Under the pieces are notes generated by a model, which made no database searches, was not told the origin of the DNA, and worked only from the letters and a program-made list of their open reading frames with translations. The position numbers and the translations under genes are program-made. From NCBI GenBank assembly GCA_963719875.1, contig CAVRDJ010000002.1, forward strand, positions 992,001-1,056,000: a DNA stretch of 64,000 bases, read 5' to 3'. Below, one piece after another: positions 27,074-35,777 of this stretch (position 1 is the first letter of the stretch; every line of letters begins with the position of its first letter). This DNA is from Palsa-360 sp963719875 (GTDB lineage: Bacteria; Acidobacteriota; Terriglobia; Acidiferrales; UBA7541).

Positions 27074-27249
27074 TTATCCTCCGACATGGCGCGCCCCGGG
27101 CGTCGGGATCTTCGGCACAGCCACTACATCCGTTTCGCGATTTTTCCAACGCCCGAGAGACTACACCGACTTTGAATTGAGCGCACTACTCTTAATAATG
27201 GAAAGTCGTCGACGCCCCAGGTTCGCAATGCCGGCGTGGAAGGAATAAA

Positions 27250-28758
27250 ATGAGCGCTATGGCGGAAAGCAGCGCTCAGGAAAAACTCCAGGTCGAAGAG
27301 GCGCGCGCGGATTTCGTCGCGCGTTTCCCGGGCTACAAGAAGACGGCCCTACTGGACGATTTGCGGGCAACGGAATATCGCCGCCTGGACGAACGCGGGC
27401 AGGTCTACCTCGATTACACCGGCGGTTCCCTCTACGCGGAATCGCAGCTGCAAAAACACTTCGAGCTATTGCGCTCCGGCGTTTTAGGCAATCCCCATTC
27501 CGCCAATCCGGCGTCGGCAACCATGACGGAGCTCGTCGAACGCACGCGGCGTTTCATTCTGAGCTACTTCCATGCCCCCACCGAAGATTACATCCTCGTC
27601 TTCACCCTAAACGCTTCGGCAGCGCTCAAGCTCGTGGGCGAATCCTTTCCCTTTGCCCCGGGCAGCCGTTTCCTGCTCACCTTCGACAATCACAACTCCG
27701 TAAATGGAATTCGTGAATTCGCGCGCGCGAAAGGAGCCAATGTCTCCTACGCCCCGCTGGTTATGCCGGAACTCCGACTGGACATTGCACGGCTCGAAAC
27801 CTTGCTGGACGAAGCCGATCCGGCCCGCGCCAATCTGTTTGCTTTTCCGGCGCAGTCCAATTTTTCCGGCGTGAAGCATCCGCTCGATCTAGTCGCAAAA
27901 GCGCGGAGCAAAGGATGGAGCGTGCTGCTCGACGCGGCGGCCTTTGTGCCCACCAGCCGCCTGGACCTAACGGCCGTGCAGCCGGACTTCGTCACGCTGT
28001 CTTTCTACAAAATGTTCGGCCATCCGACAGGCGTCGGCGCATTGCTCATCCGCCGATCCGCTTTGGCAAATCTGATGCGTCCGTGGTTTGCCGGCGGAAC
28101 CGTAAATTTTGCCTCGGTCCAGGGACAGGCGCACGTACTTTCACCGAACGAAGCCGCGTTCGAGGACGGCACGTTGAACTATCTTTCTATCCCAGCCGTC
28201 GAAATTGGATTGCTTTACCTGCAATCGATCGGCATCGAGACGATTGCGGAACGAGTGCGCTGCCTCGCGGGATGGCTGCTGGAGGAGTTGCTCGCGTTAC
28301 GGCATAGCAATGGCCGAGCGATGGTGCGCATCTACGGTCCGGCCACCACGCAGGCGCGCGGCGGAACCGTGACGCTCAATCTCTACGACCCGCAGGGACA
28401 CTTGCTGGATTACCGCCGGGTCGAGGAACTGGCCGGCGCGGAAAACATTTCCCTGCGCACCGGATGCTTCTGCAATCCCGGCGCGGGAGAAATCGCGGAG
28501 GGCTTGACCGAAGAAGACATGCGCGCCGGCTTCACCCTGGGCGCGGAAATCAACCTGCTGAGTTTCCTCCGATTGATGCAGGAACGCGGCCACAAAAGCG
28601 CCGGCGCCATCCGCGCCTCGATTGGCCTCGCTACAAATTTTGCCGACGTCTGGCGTTTCCTCCGCTTCATCGCCAGCTTCCGCGACCAGACGCGCCTGAC
28701 GATCGGCAACGTCAGCTTCGACATCGAGTCCTGCCGCATCATCCGCGACGGAAGCTAA
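27250..28758 (+). CDS. Class V aminotransferase-fold PLP enzyme, Moco-sulfurase-like
   Basis: A 502-residue NifS-like protein. The PLP lysine is Lys254 in SFYKMFGHPTGVGALLIRRS. The C-terminal cysteine motif is L-R-T-G-C-F-C-N-P-G-A-G-E. Both features are those of the desulfurase domain of molybdenum-cofactor sulfurases, which move sulfur from cysteine to an acceptor. The C-terminal MOSC domain of eukaryotic Moco sulfurase is absent. No molybdenum-cofactor gene is nearby, so a cysteine desulfurase acting on another acceptor is possible. ATG 27262 is an alternative start. Confidence 0.8.
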   Translation: MSAMAESSAQEKLQVEEARADFVARFPGYKKTALLDDLRATEYRRLDERGQVYLDYTGGSLYAESQLQKHFELLRSGVLGNPHSANPASATMTELVERTRRFILSYFHAPTEDYILVFTLNASAALKLVGESFPFAPGSRFLLTFDNHNSVNGIREFARAKGANVSYAPLVMPELRLDIARLETLLDEADPARANLFAFPAQSNFSGVKHPLDLVAKARSKGWSVLLDAAAFVPTSRLDLTAVQPDFVTLSFYKMFGHPTGVGALLIRRSALANLMRPWFAGGTVNFASVQGQAHVLSPNEAAFEDGTLNYLSIPAVEIGLLYLQSIGIETIAERVRCLAGWLLEELLALRHSNGRAMVRIYGPATTQARGGTVTLNLYDPQGHLLDYRRVEELAGAENISLRTGCFCNPGAGEIAEGLTEEDMRAGFTLGAEINLLSFLRLMQERGHKSAGAIRASIGLATNFADVWRFLRFIASFRDQTRLTIGNVSFDIESCRIIRDGS

Positions 28759-28844
28759 GTAGCGCAGGCTTCAGCCTGTGGGGTTGGTTGCTAGGACCTC
28801 GCGCATCGCCTCAACCAAAACCCACAAGCTGAAGCGTGCGCCAC
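28759..28844. repeat. Family A inverted repeat, copy 2
   Basis: Left arm GTAGCGCAGGCTTCAGCCTG plus GGGTTGG (28759-28790). The right arm (28812-28844) is imperfect. It begins one base after the stop codon of the PLP-enzyme gene. Confidence 0.8.
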
Positions 28845-28873
28845 AAAAATCGTAAGGCCCAATGCATGAAAGC

Positions 28874-28963
28874 TGGCGGAGGGGGAGGGATTCGAACCCC
28901 CGGGACCCTTTCGGGCCCAACGGTTTTCAAGACCGCCGGTTTCAACCGCTCACCCACCCCTCC
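28874..28963 (-). tRNA. tRNA-Ser(TGA)
   Basis: The minus strand folds as a class II tRNA: acceptor GGAGGGG/CCCCTCC, anticodon stem CGGT/ACCG with loop CTTGAAA (anticodon TGA), a long variable arm with GGGCCC...GGGTCCC, and T loop TTCGAAT. The G discriminator and 3' CCA are encoded. It reads UCA codons. It is 90 nt including CCA. Confidence 0.95.
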
Positions 28964-29150
28964 GGTCATCCCAGTTTAACTGGCAAGTCCCCCGACTTCC
29001 AACCTGCAAAACGCAGACACACTCACACACGAACATTTTCCACTATCAAGATTCCACAATCAAAAATCATGGAACTAACTTCGCGCCATTTCAGGTCACG
29101 GAGCGCGAGCCGGGCAAGCGATCTCCCGGGCTGCGACAAAAACAATTTGG

Positions 29151-29179
29151 TTCACTCAAAACGATTTCGGGTATATAAA
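29151..29179 (+). promoter_or_regulatory. Promoter of the first DUF6152 module
   Basis: -35 TTCACT (29151-29156), 17-base spacer, -10 TATAAA (29174-29179). The same promoter, including flanking ACAATTTGG, is preserved in the second module at 31050. The leader to the ATG is about 100 nt. The rest of 28964-29282 holds no gene. Confidence 0.65.
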
Positions 29180-29282
29180 GTGCCCATCTGGGCGCTCAAA
29201 ACGGAAATCGTTAAATCGCTCCTGCCCTCGGCCTGCAGCACGAAAGTGAATGGTGTCCCGCACAAGAATATGGAGGAGAGCT

Positions 29283-29705
29283 ATGAGAAACAAGCTTGCG
29301 GTCATTTCCTTCGCAGTGGTTGCCGTGTTGGCCGTTTCCGTTCCGCTGTTCGCGCACCATGGATACGCGGCCTACGACACGGAACATAAGGTCACGCTCA
29401 AGGGGACCGTAACGCGGTGGATCTGGTCCAACCCCCATTGCATGATTCAGCTGGACGTAAGCGATGACAGCGGTCACGTTGTGCGGTGGATCACCGAGAC
29501 TGAAAATCCTACCACCATGACCCGCAGTGGCTGGACGGACAAATCCATCAAGGTCGGGGAGCAAGTTACGGTCATTGCGCTGCCGGTCAAGAATGGCAAC
29601 CCTGCCGGCCGCATTCTCGAGGTCGTGCTCTCGAATGGCGAAAGGCTGCCGGGCCGCGTAAACCCGGCCACCCAAGTCAAGCCGGATGAATCTTCAAAAC
29701 CGTGA
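29283..29705 (+). CDS. DUF6152-family exported protein, copy 1
   Basis: A 140-residue protein with a signal peptide (MRNKLAVISFAVVAVLAVSV, PLFAHHG) followed by the DUF6152 core: YAAYDTEHKVTLKGTVTRWI, W-S-N-P-H-C, and ENPTTMTRSGWTDKSIKVGE. The mature chain begins with HHG, and His/Cys residues could bind metal, but no function is established for the family. It is preceded by GGAGGAG. A larger secreted protein follows 43 bases later, and the pair recurs at 31183-32700. Confidence 0.8.
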   Translation: MRNKLAVISFAVVAVLAVSVPLFAHHGYAAYDTEHKVTLKGTVTRWIWSNPHCMIQLDVSDDSGHVVRWITETENPTTMTRSGWTDKSIKVGEQVTVIALPVKNGNPAGRILEVVLSNGERLPGRVNPATQVKPDESSKP

Positions 29706-29747
29706 GGAGCCGCAAACAAACGCTACGCCGTGGAAAGGGTTCGCACA

Positions 29748-30683
29748 ATGCTAAAGCATCGGGAGCGGGCAGTACTTGTTCACCCTGAGTTCCGAAGGGC
29801 AGCCCGCCGAAACTTGGTCGCCCCGGGAGTTGTGTTGGCAGCATTGCTATTCTTGCCTCTCGTGCATTCTCAATCTCAAACGGATAAGCCCAGGTCGCCA
29901 GCCCCTACTGCCCCGGGTCTCGACGGTTGGGGACGTCCCATAACTGCCCCGGCAAAAGATCGCAAGGCAGCCCCTGCTCCACGCCATGACATTTCCGGAA
30001 CTTGGGAGCAACCGGATGCCAGCGGAAACCAGGTACTCGGCGCGAAGGCCGCGCCGGAAGACGGCAAACCGGAACATCGCTTGCCCTACACTCCTTTAGG
30101 GCTGGAAGCGTTGAAGCGCACCAAGCCAGGCAATGGAATTCGAAGCGTTCTCCCCACGGAGGCCAATGATCCCGTCTACAGCTGTGATCCCCAGGGATTT
30201 CCTCGCGCCGACCTTCATGAATTGAGAACCACTCAAATCCTTCAGACGCCCCAGAACGTGACCATCCTGTACCAATACAACCGGGTCTGGCGAGTCATCT
30301 GGACCGACGGCCGGGAACTCCCAAAAGATCCCGAACCGAGGTGGTTCGGCTATTCGGTGGGCAAGTGGGTGGATGATTACACGCTGGTCGTCGACACCAT
30401 CGGGACCGATGAGAGAACGTGGCTCGATCGAGCCGGCCGCCCGCATAGCGCCGACCTGCGCGTGGAGGAGAGGTTCCACCGCCCGGATCAGGATCACTTG
30501 GAATTGACCGTGACGATTGACGATCCGAAGATGTATACCAAACCTTGGGTAGCCCTCGACAAGTTCGTTTTCGATCTGCAGCCGCCCAATTTTGACGTAC
30601 GGGAGATGATTTGTTCGCCGTCGGAGTTTGAGCAATACAACTCTTTGATCGGCAACACCGCTAGCGACAAAGACAGCCACTAG
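29748..30683 (+). CDS. Secreted protein of unknown function paired with DUF6152, copy 1
   Basis: A protein of about 311 residues with a hydrophobic export segment (VAPGVVLAALLFLPLVHSQ) and the core seen also in the second copy: APRHDISGTWE, YTPLGLEALKRTKPGNG, CDPQGFPRADLHELRTTQIL, IWTDGRELPKDPEPRWFGYS and VGKWVDDYTLVVDTIG. The two copies share these blocks throughout. The N-terminus up to the export segment is translated from a family E repeat, so the true start may be GTG 29832 near VLAALLF rather than ATG 29748. I do not recognise a catalytic family. Downstream of DUF6152 in the same orientation, probably one operon. Confidence 0.7.
   Translation: MLKHRERAVLVHPEFRRAARRNLVAPGVVLAALLFLPLVHSQSQTDKPRSPAPTAPGLDGWGRPITAPAKDRKAAPAPRHDISGTWEQPDASGNQVLGAKAAPEDGKPEHRLPYTPLGLEALKRTKPGNGIRSVLPTEANDPVYSCDPQGFPRADLHELRTTQILQTPQNVTILYQYNRVWRVIWTDGRELPKDPEPRWFGYSVGKWVDDYTLVVDTIGTDERTWLDRAGRPHSADLRVEERFHRPDQDHLELTVTIDDPKMYTKPWVALDKFVFDLQPPNFDVREMICSPSEFEQYNSLIGNTASDKDSH
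29763..29814. repeat. Family E repeat, long form, copy 2 (inside a coding N-terminus)
   Basis: GCGGGCAGTACTTGTTCACC followed by CTGAGTTCCGAAGGGCAGCC and CGCCGAAACT. It closely matches the copy at 52734-52787. It sits in the first codons of the gene starting at 29748. Confidence 0.75.
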
Positions 30684-31182
30684 GCGAACAAAAGAATTGC
30701 AACAACAACGAAGACTGGGCCCCTGAAAGGTATTGTCCTGATTTCGAGCCTTCTCCGACAATCGAAGAATTTGAAGATCGCTGTTACGAGGTCCGAACTT
30801 TAGGCGGGACAATCAGCGACGTGTGACGGGGCCTCGAGGCGTTGAGGCTTCAGGCGCTGAAGCCCCGACCTCCTAAGATGTCAGGGTTATCGCGCCGATT
30901 TTCGGATTAGGGCAGCCCCATCAAAGGCAAGACATCACCTACCATCGAAATAATTATAATGGTAACCTACCTTTGTTGAATATACATTGGTTGTTCCCGG
31001 CCTAAGTTTGGAGTGTGTAGTGCGCCCGCCTGCGACGAAAACAATTTGGTTCACTCAGAACAATTTCGGGTGTATAAAGTCCCCATCTGGTTGATCAAAT
31101 CGGAAGCTATTGAAATTGCTGCTGCCGCACGACGGCAGCACAGGATTCAATGCTGTCCCGTGACGGAATATGGAGAAGCGCC
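30684..31182. other. Intergenic region between the duplicated modules
   Basis: About 500 bases with no gene. It holds a GC-rich imperfect hairpin near 30835-30872 (GAGGCTTCAGGCGCTGAAGC) and, in its last 150 bases, a duplicate of the promoter and leader region of the first DUF6152 module. Confidence 0.6.
31050..31078 (+). promoter_or_regulatory. Promoter of the second DUF6152 module
   Basis: -35 TTCACT (31050-31055), 17-base spacer, -10 TATAAA (31073-31078). Identical hexamers and spacing to the promoter at 29151. Confidence 0.65.
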
Positions 31183-31587
31183 ATGATAAATAAGCTGAGG
31201 ACCACTTCCTTCGTATTCGTGGCTGTTGGCCTGTTGGCGGTTTGCGTTCCGCTGTTCGCCCATCACGGCAACGCGGCGTACGATGCATCGAAATGGATCA
31301 CCGTGAAGGGCACCGTGACGAACTATATTTGGGCGAATCCTCACGTCTTCGTGAAACTCGACGGCAAGGACGACAGTGGCAACACCGTGCATTGGATCGT
31401 GGAAAGTCAAAATCCGGTGTCCATGAGCGCGATCGGCTGGACCAAGGATACGTTCAAGCCCGGGGATGAGGTGGAATTTGAAGCCATGCCGGCCAAAAAT
31501 GGCAACCCGGTCGCGTTCCTGGGAAGTGCCAGCCCAACCGCCCCACGAAAACGCATCGTGATCAATGGCAAACAGTTCCAGCCATAG
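31183..31587 (+). CDS. DUF6152-family exported protein, copy 2
   Basis: A 134-residue paralogue of the gene at 29283. Signal peptide MINKLRTTSFVFVAVGLLAV ending PLFAHHG, then AAYDASKWITVKGTVTNYIW, A-N-P-H-V-F and W-I-V-E-S-Q-N-P-V-S-M-S-A-I-G-W. The Cys after NPH in copy 1 is Val here, so that Cys is not conserved. A GGAGAAG site precedes the ATG. It is followed 177 bases later by the second copy of the large secreted protein. Confidence 0.8.
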   Translation: MINKLRTTSFVFVAVGLLAVCVPLFAHHGNAAYDASKWITVKGTVTNYIWANPHVFVKLDGKDDSGNTVHWIVESQNPVSMSAIGWTKDTFKPGDEVEFEAMPAKNGNPVAFLGSASPTAPRKRIVINGKQFQP

Positions 31588-31764
31588 GAATCTTAGGCTC
31601 TGAATCGTGTAGTGCACGTCCGCCGCAGCGGACAGGCGCCCTAAGGATTCAGGCTGGCCAACCTAAAGGTTGGCCGCTACAACGGCGCAGAAGGGGTTCT
31701 CGCCTGCCGCGGTCGCTGCTAGATTCAAAGGGTTGGGATCAAACCTGCCGGAGGAGTTTCGGAA

Positions 31765-32700
31765 ATGTCTAAGCGCTTGTGGTTCTCGGTAGTTGCTTTG
31801 CTTGCAGGATTGACGTTTTCTCCACTTCTGGGCGCGCAAACCGCTCCGTCCAAAGCGGCGGCAGATAGTTCGAAGCCCGATAAATGGAACAGCATCCCGC
31901 CGATCAATACCGCATACGCCGGCAAGAAGTCGGCCCCGGCTCCGCGCCGTGACATTTCCGGAATATGGGACGCAGCCGAGGCGGATGGGGGACGCCAGCC
32001 AAGCGGCGCGCTAGAACACCCAGCGCTGATGAAACCCCGAGGACAGGGCATCGAAGGGGGGCAACCCGACGAGACGGGCATTATGCATCCCCTGCATTAC
32101 ACGCCGATGGGCCTGGAAGCGCTCAAGGCCAATAAGCCTTCCGGACCAGGGGTCAGACAAGTTCCCGCCTCGCTTTCCAATGATCCCATGGACCAGTGCG
32201 ACCCGATCGGTTTCCCGCGCATGGAACTTTATGAATTGCGGACTTTCGAACTACTTCAGAATGCCAAGCAGGTGGTTTACTTAAATCAATATTTTGGCAA
32301 CTTCCGCGTCATCTGGACGGATGGGCGGGAACTCCCCAAGGACCCGGAGCCGCGGTGGAACGGCTACTCGGTCGGAAAATGGGTGGATGACTACACGTTC
32401 GTCATCGAGACGACCGGGCTGAATCCCAGAAGCTGGCTCGATCACGCCGGCCGTCCGCACAGCGATGCGTTGCGCGTCGAGGAACGCTTTCACCGCGTGG
32501 ACCATGACAATATGGAGCTCAGTGTGATGATTTACGATCCGAAGTTTTATGCGGAACCCTGGCAGGCTCTCAACAAGTTTCCCCTCCACTTGCAACCAGC
32601 CGACTACGATATGCCGGAGTTCCTCTGCTCGCCCATCGATTTTGCGGAATATAAGAAGCAGGTTGAGGACGAGGTCCTTCCTTCGTCCGAAAAGAAGTAG
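31765..32700 (+). CDS. Secreted protein of unknown function paired with DUF6152, copy 2
   Basis: A 311-residue protein with an ordinary signal peptide (MSKRLWFSVVALLAGLTFSP, cleavage after LLGAQ). It shares with copy 1 the blocks APRRDISGIWD, YTPMGLEALKANKPSG, CDPIGFPRMELYELRTFELL, IWTDGRELPKDPEPRWNGYS, VGKWVDDYTFVIETTG, RSWLDHAGRPHSDALRVEER and FHRVDHDNMELSVMIYDPK. The shared His, Asp and Arg residues could be functional but no known active site is apparent. Its clean N-terminus indicates what copy 1 looked like before repeat sequence ran into it. GGAGGAG precedes the start. Confidence 0.75.
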   Translation: MSKRLWFSVVALLAGLTFSPLLGAQTAPSKAAADSSKPDKWNSIPPINTAYAGKKSAPAPRRDISGIWDAAEADGGRQPSGALEHPALMKPRGQGIEGGQPDETGIMHPLHYTPMGLEALKANKPSGPGVRQVPASLSNDPMDQCDPIGFPRMELYELRTFELLQNAKQVVYLNQYFGNFRVIWTDGRELPKDPEPRWNGYSVGKWVDDYTFVIETTGLNPRSWLDHAGRPHSDALRVEERFHRVDHDNMELSVMIYDPKFYAEPWQALNKFPLHLQPADYDMPEFLCSPIDFAEYKKQVEDEVLPSSEKK

Positions 32701-32937
32701 CCGGCGCGAATCCCCATTTAGTGATCCTGGAGGGCTTTTTCTCCGGAGAGATCATCACCCCACGTCGTTGTTTATGGATCGTGTGGTTCCCCGCCTTAGC
32801 AGGAATGGCCGCGTGTGCCCGGTTCGTCAATCATTATGATTAGGTATGAACGGGTGCGGGCGGAGTGGCAAACATGGCTGAGGGAAGCTACGCTGAATAC
32901 GCTAGAGATTTTCCTCGGAGAGTGATGTCCGCCAACC

Positions 32938-34245
32938 ATGTTTTCTGACCAGACAGGCCGCAAGATGGCGTGCATCCTGCGTTCTCCGACGCTCGCCGTC
33001 GTGGTGGCGTATGCGCTGCGGATGTTTTTGTTGTGGCTTTCGCATCAGAAGGAAGCCGCTCGCCCGATGCTGGAAGTGTTGGGCCTGGAGGAGGGGAGAG
33101 TCGCCTGGTCCCTGGCAACGGGCAAGGGATTCTTTGGACCCTTCCCGGGATACGAGGCCGTCACCGCCTGGCTCGCCCCGGTCTACCCGTTTCTGTGGGC
33201 CATCTGCTTAAGGCTTTTCCGTCTCAATTCGGAAGCATTGATTCTGCTTAGCCAAACCATGAATTGCGCGTTTTCCGCCGCGACGTGCTGGCCTATTTTT
33301 GCCATTGGAAAGAAACTCTTTGGCGAAAAAGTCGGGCTGGCCTCCACTTGGGTATGGGTATTCCTTCCTTACGCAATTCTGATGCCGCTGGAATGGACGT
33401 GGGACCAGAGCCTGGCCGCATTCATTCTTGCATTGATCGTCGATGCCACTCTGCGGTTGCGGGAATCGATGTCGCCGCTTTCCTGGTCGGGTTATGGACT
33501 GTTGTGGGCATTTGCGGCCCTCGTGAATCCGGCGCTTTGCGGCCTGCTGCCCTTCCTCCTGGCGTGGTTGATCTATCAGCGGCGGAGGTCCGGGGTGATG
33601 TCGCCTGCGCTGTACGCAAGGGTCGTGCTGATGTTTGTTCTGGCGGTGCTGCCCTGGACGATTCGCAACTACTACGCGGTGGATGGCTGGGTCTTTGTCA
33701 AATCAAATTTCGGTCTGGAGCTGTGGCTCGGAAATCATCCCGCTTCTTATACGAAGGAGCTTCACCCCATGTTCAGTTTTCCGGAGCGCTTTCGCCTCAT
33801 TATGGAAGGCGAGGCGGATTACAACAGGGGAAAACTACGGATGGCCGTGGCCTTCATTCAGGCGCACCCGCGCGAATTCATAAAGAAATCGTGGAATCGA
33901 GTTCTGGACACCTGGTCGGCCAGGGAAGATTCGTGGGTGGACGGCTGGATCGCGGGGCTTCATCTCAGCCGGGTGGACATCTGGCTCTGCTCAGCTTTTT
34001 CCGTGGTGTCTCTTGCAGGACTGCTTCTTGCTTTGCGCGCGATTGGGATGGATGCTCTGCCGCTGGCGATGTGCCTCGTCCTGTTTCCGATCCCGTACTA
34101 CATTACGCATACCGCGCTGCACTATCGCCATCCCATTGACCCGCTGATGACGATCTTCGCCGTATACGCCATGTCGCGATTGTGGCGCGCTTTATTTCCA
34201 AACCCGGCGATAAAGTCTTTGGAAGCCATGACAGCGGCAAGATAA
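32938..34245 (+). CDS. GT39/ArnT-like membrane glycosyltransferase
   Basis: A 435-residue integral membrane protein with about ten helices. The pattern of short loops with WLAPVYPFLWAICLRLF, N-C-A-F-S-A-A-T-C-W-P-I-F and P-W-T-I-R-N-Y-Y-A-V-D-G-W-V-F is typical of GT-C glycosyltransferases of the family 39/ArnT/PMT type. These transfer sugars from polyprenyl-phosphate donors on the periplasmic side. The usual acidic first-loop motif (DE or DD) is not obvious here; E47-V-L-G-L-E-E-G-R may take its place. No polysaccharide cluster surrounds it, so the acceptor is unknown. Confidence 0.65.
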   Translation: MFSDQTGRKMACILRSPTLAVVVAYALRMFLLWLSHQKEAARPMLEVLGLEEGRVAWSLATGKGFFGPFPGYEAVTAWLAPVYPFLWAICLRLFRLNSEALILLSQTMNCAFSAATCWPIFAIGKKLFGEKVGLASTWVWVFLPYAILMPLEWTWDQSLAAFILALIVDATLRLRESMSPLSWSGYGLLWAFAALVNPALCGLLPFLLAWLIYQRRRSGVMSPALYARVVLMFVLAVLPWTIRNYYAVDGWVFVKSNFGLELWLGNHPASYTKELHPMFSFPERFRLIMEGEADYNRGKLRMAVAFIQAHPREFIKKSWNRVLDTWSAREDSWVDGWIAGLHLSRVDIWLCSAFSVVSLAGLLLALRAIGMDALPLAMCLVLFPIPYYITHTALHYRHPIDPLMTIFAVYAMSRLWRALFPNPAIKSLEAMTAAR

Positions 34246-34279
34246 AGCACAATTCTTCTGTGAAACGCATCGATTGAAA

Positions 34280-34345
34280 CCCGGGAACGCCAATCTCCCG
34301 ATTGGCGCGACGCAAACCGCCAATCGGGAGATTGGCGTTCCCGGG
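34280..34345. repeat. Family B inverted repeat, copy 1
   Basis: Perfect 28-bp arms (34280-34307 and 34318-34345, starting CCCGGGAACGCCAATCTCCC) with a 10-base loop. A near-identical element is at 56635. Confidence 0.9.
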
Positions 34346-34421
34346 CTACACTTTGGCGGCTCTCACACTTGAGTTGCGCCAAGCGGGCAGTACAATGCTC
34401 CAACGCGGAGGTCAAAATCAT

Positions 34422-35309
34422 ATGGAAGTTTTCCTGACTGGCGCCACGGGATATATCGGAAGCGCTGTTGCGGAAGCGTTGCAGAAAGCGGGACACAAAG
34501 TAACCGGTCTTGCACGCACGCCGGAAAAGGCAAAACTGCTTGAGGCGCGCGGAGTCCGCGCATGCCTGGGCGACCTGCTCAAGCCGGAATCCGTTGCCGC
34601 ACCGGCGCGCTCCGCCGAAGGCGTAATCCACACTGCCAACACCAACGATGCGAACGCCGCGCAGGCGGACGCGGCCGTGGTGCGCGCGATTCTAAAATCG
34701 CTCGAAGGCACAGGGAAACCGTTCGTCTACACCAGTGGCGTGTGGGTGCTGGGCGCAACGGGAGACAAAGTTGCGGACGAGCAGACGCCGGTGAATCCCG
34801 CATCACTCGTCGCGCATCGTCCAGCCATCGAACAGGAAGTCCTCGGCTCCAAGGGCCGCGGTGTGCGGTCCATCGTGATTCGTCCCGCCCTGGTCTACGG
34901 GCGTGGAGGCAGCATACCAAGAATGCTCACGCAGTCTGCCCGGGAGACAGGAGCGGCACGGTACGTGGGAGACGGCCAGAACCGCTGGCCGTTTGTGGAC
35001 GTCGACGACCTCGCGCAGCTCTACGTCCTGGCGCTGGAGAAAGCCAAGGCCGGATCGCTCTATATCGCGGCGCACGGCCCCTCCTACCGCGTTCGTGACG
35101 TAGCGGAAGCTGCAAGCATCGGCGCAGGAGCGAAGGGCAAGACGCAAGCCTTGCCGCTCGATGAGGCGCGAAAAACTATGCATGCATTTGCAGACGCGCT
35201 GGTCCTCGACCAGCAGGTGAGCAGCGACAAAGCCAAGAAGGAACTGGGCTGGTCGCCACGCGCAGCGTCGGTGCTGGAAGATTTAAAAACTGGATCGTAC
35301 GCGCATTAG
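34422..35309 (+). CDS. NAD-dependent epimerase/dehydratase
   Basis: A 295-residue short-chain dehydrogenase of the extended type. The Rossmann glycine motif GATGYIGSAVAEAL is at residues 7-20, followed by a conserved V-T-G-L-A-R-T-P and the later IRPALVYGRGG. The usual Tyr-x3-Lys appears weakly (V-Y-T-S-G-V-W-V), so this is an atypical member and may not be a sugar epimerase. The start at 34422 follows GGAGG at ten bases. The upstream in-frame ATG at 34302 lies in the family B repeat and is rejected. Confidence 0.8.
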   Translation: MEVFLTGATGYIGSAVAEALQKAGHKVTGLARTPEKAKLLEARGVRACLGDLLKPESVAAPARSAEGVIHTANTNDANAAQADAAVVRAILKSLEGTGKPFVYTSGVWVLGATGDKVADEQTPVNPASLVAHRPAIEQEVLGSKGRGVRSIVIRPALVYGRGGSIPRMLTQSARETGAARYVGDGQNRWPFVDVDDLAQLYVLALEKAKAGSLYIAAHGPSYRVRDVAEAASIGAGAKGKTQALPLDEARKTMHAFADALVLDQQVSSDKAKKELGWSPRAASVLEDLKTGSYAH

Positions 35310-35433
35310 GCCGGGGCGAGCGACCCGAAGCCGGTTTGTTGTAGCCCGCGTCTTCAGACGCGGGGCTTTTCTAAAGTCCACCTTGGAGAACTTGCCGTTA
35401 TGTCCGTTTAGGCATAAAAATGAATAATACGAA

Positions 35434-35766
35434 ATGGCTAAGACAATCGAAGTGGTGGAAGGCAGCGGAAACGTGTTCGCAGACATTGGTCTGCCAAATC
35501 CGGAGGAGCGACTCGCGAAAGCCGATCTCGCGATTCGCATCTCGTCGGCCATCCGCGCACGGCGTCTGACGCAGGCTCGTGCAGCCCGCATCTTGAAGAT
35601 CGATCAGCCGAAAGTCTCGCGTCTGTTGCGCGGGCGCCTTTCGGGCTTCTCCACGGAACGCCTCATGCACTTCCTGACGCTGCTCGGTCGCGACGTTGAA
35701 ATCGTCGTGAAAACCGCACCTCGCTCCCGCCGTCTTGGCCGTCTCCGCGTTGTCGCCACAACGTGA
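35434..35766 (+). CDS. Orphan HigA2-type HTH antitoxin-like protein
   Basis: A 110-residue protein. After an N-terminal V-F-A-D-I-G-L-P-N-P-E-E it has an XRE helix-turn-helix (LTQARAARILKIDQPKVSRL) and ends with RDVEIVVKTAPRSRRLGRLR. This is the layout of the HigA2/HTH_37 antitoxins, normally encoded just after a RelE-like toxin. The 124 bases upstream do not encode such a toxin, so it stands alone. A decayed second copy of its C-terminus exists at 37970-38044. It may act as a solitary transcription factor or a relic antitoxin. Confidence 0.75.
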   Translation: MAKTIEVVEGSGNVFADIGLPNPEERLAKADLAIRISSAIRARRLTQARAARILKIDQPKVSRLLRGRLSGFSTERLMHFLTLLGRDVEIVVKTAPRSRRLGRLRVVATT

Positions 35767-35777
35767 GCGACACGAAC

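Noticed and set aside
28874..28963. Open frame crossing the tRNA (28862-29389)
   Set aside because: The sequence folds as a complete tRNA-Ser; the frame is a by-product of the tRNA and the downstream gene.
34302..34421. Longer N-terminus for the epimerase
   Set aside because: The upstream ATG lies in the family B inverted repeat; GGAGG and the Rossmann motif support 34422.
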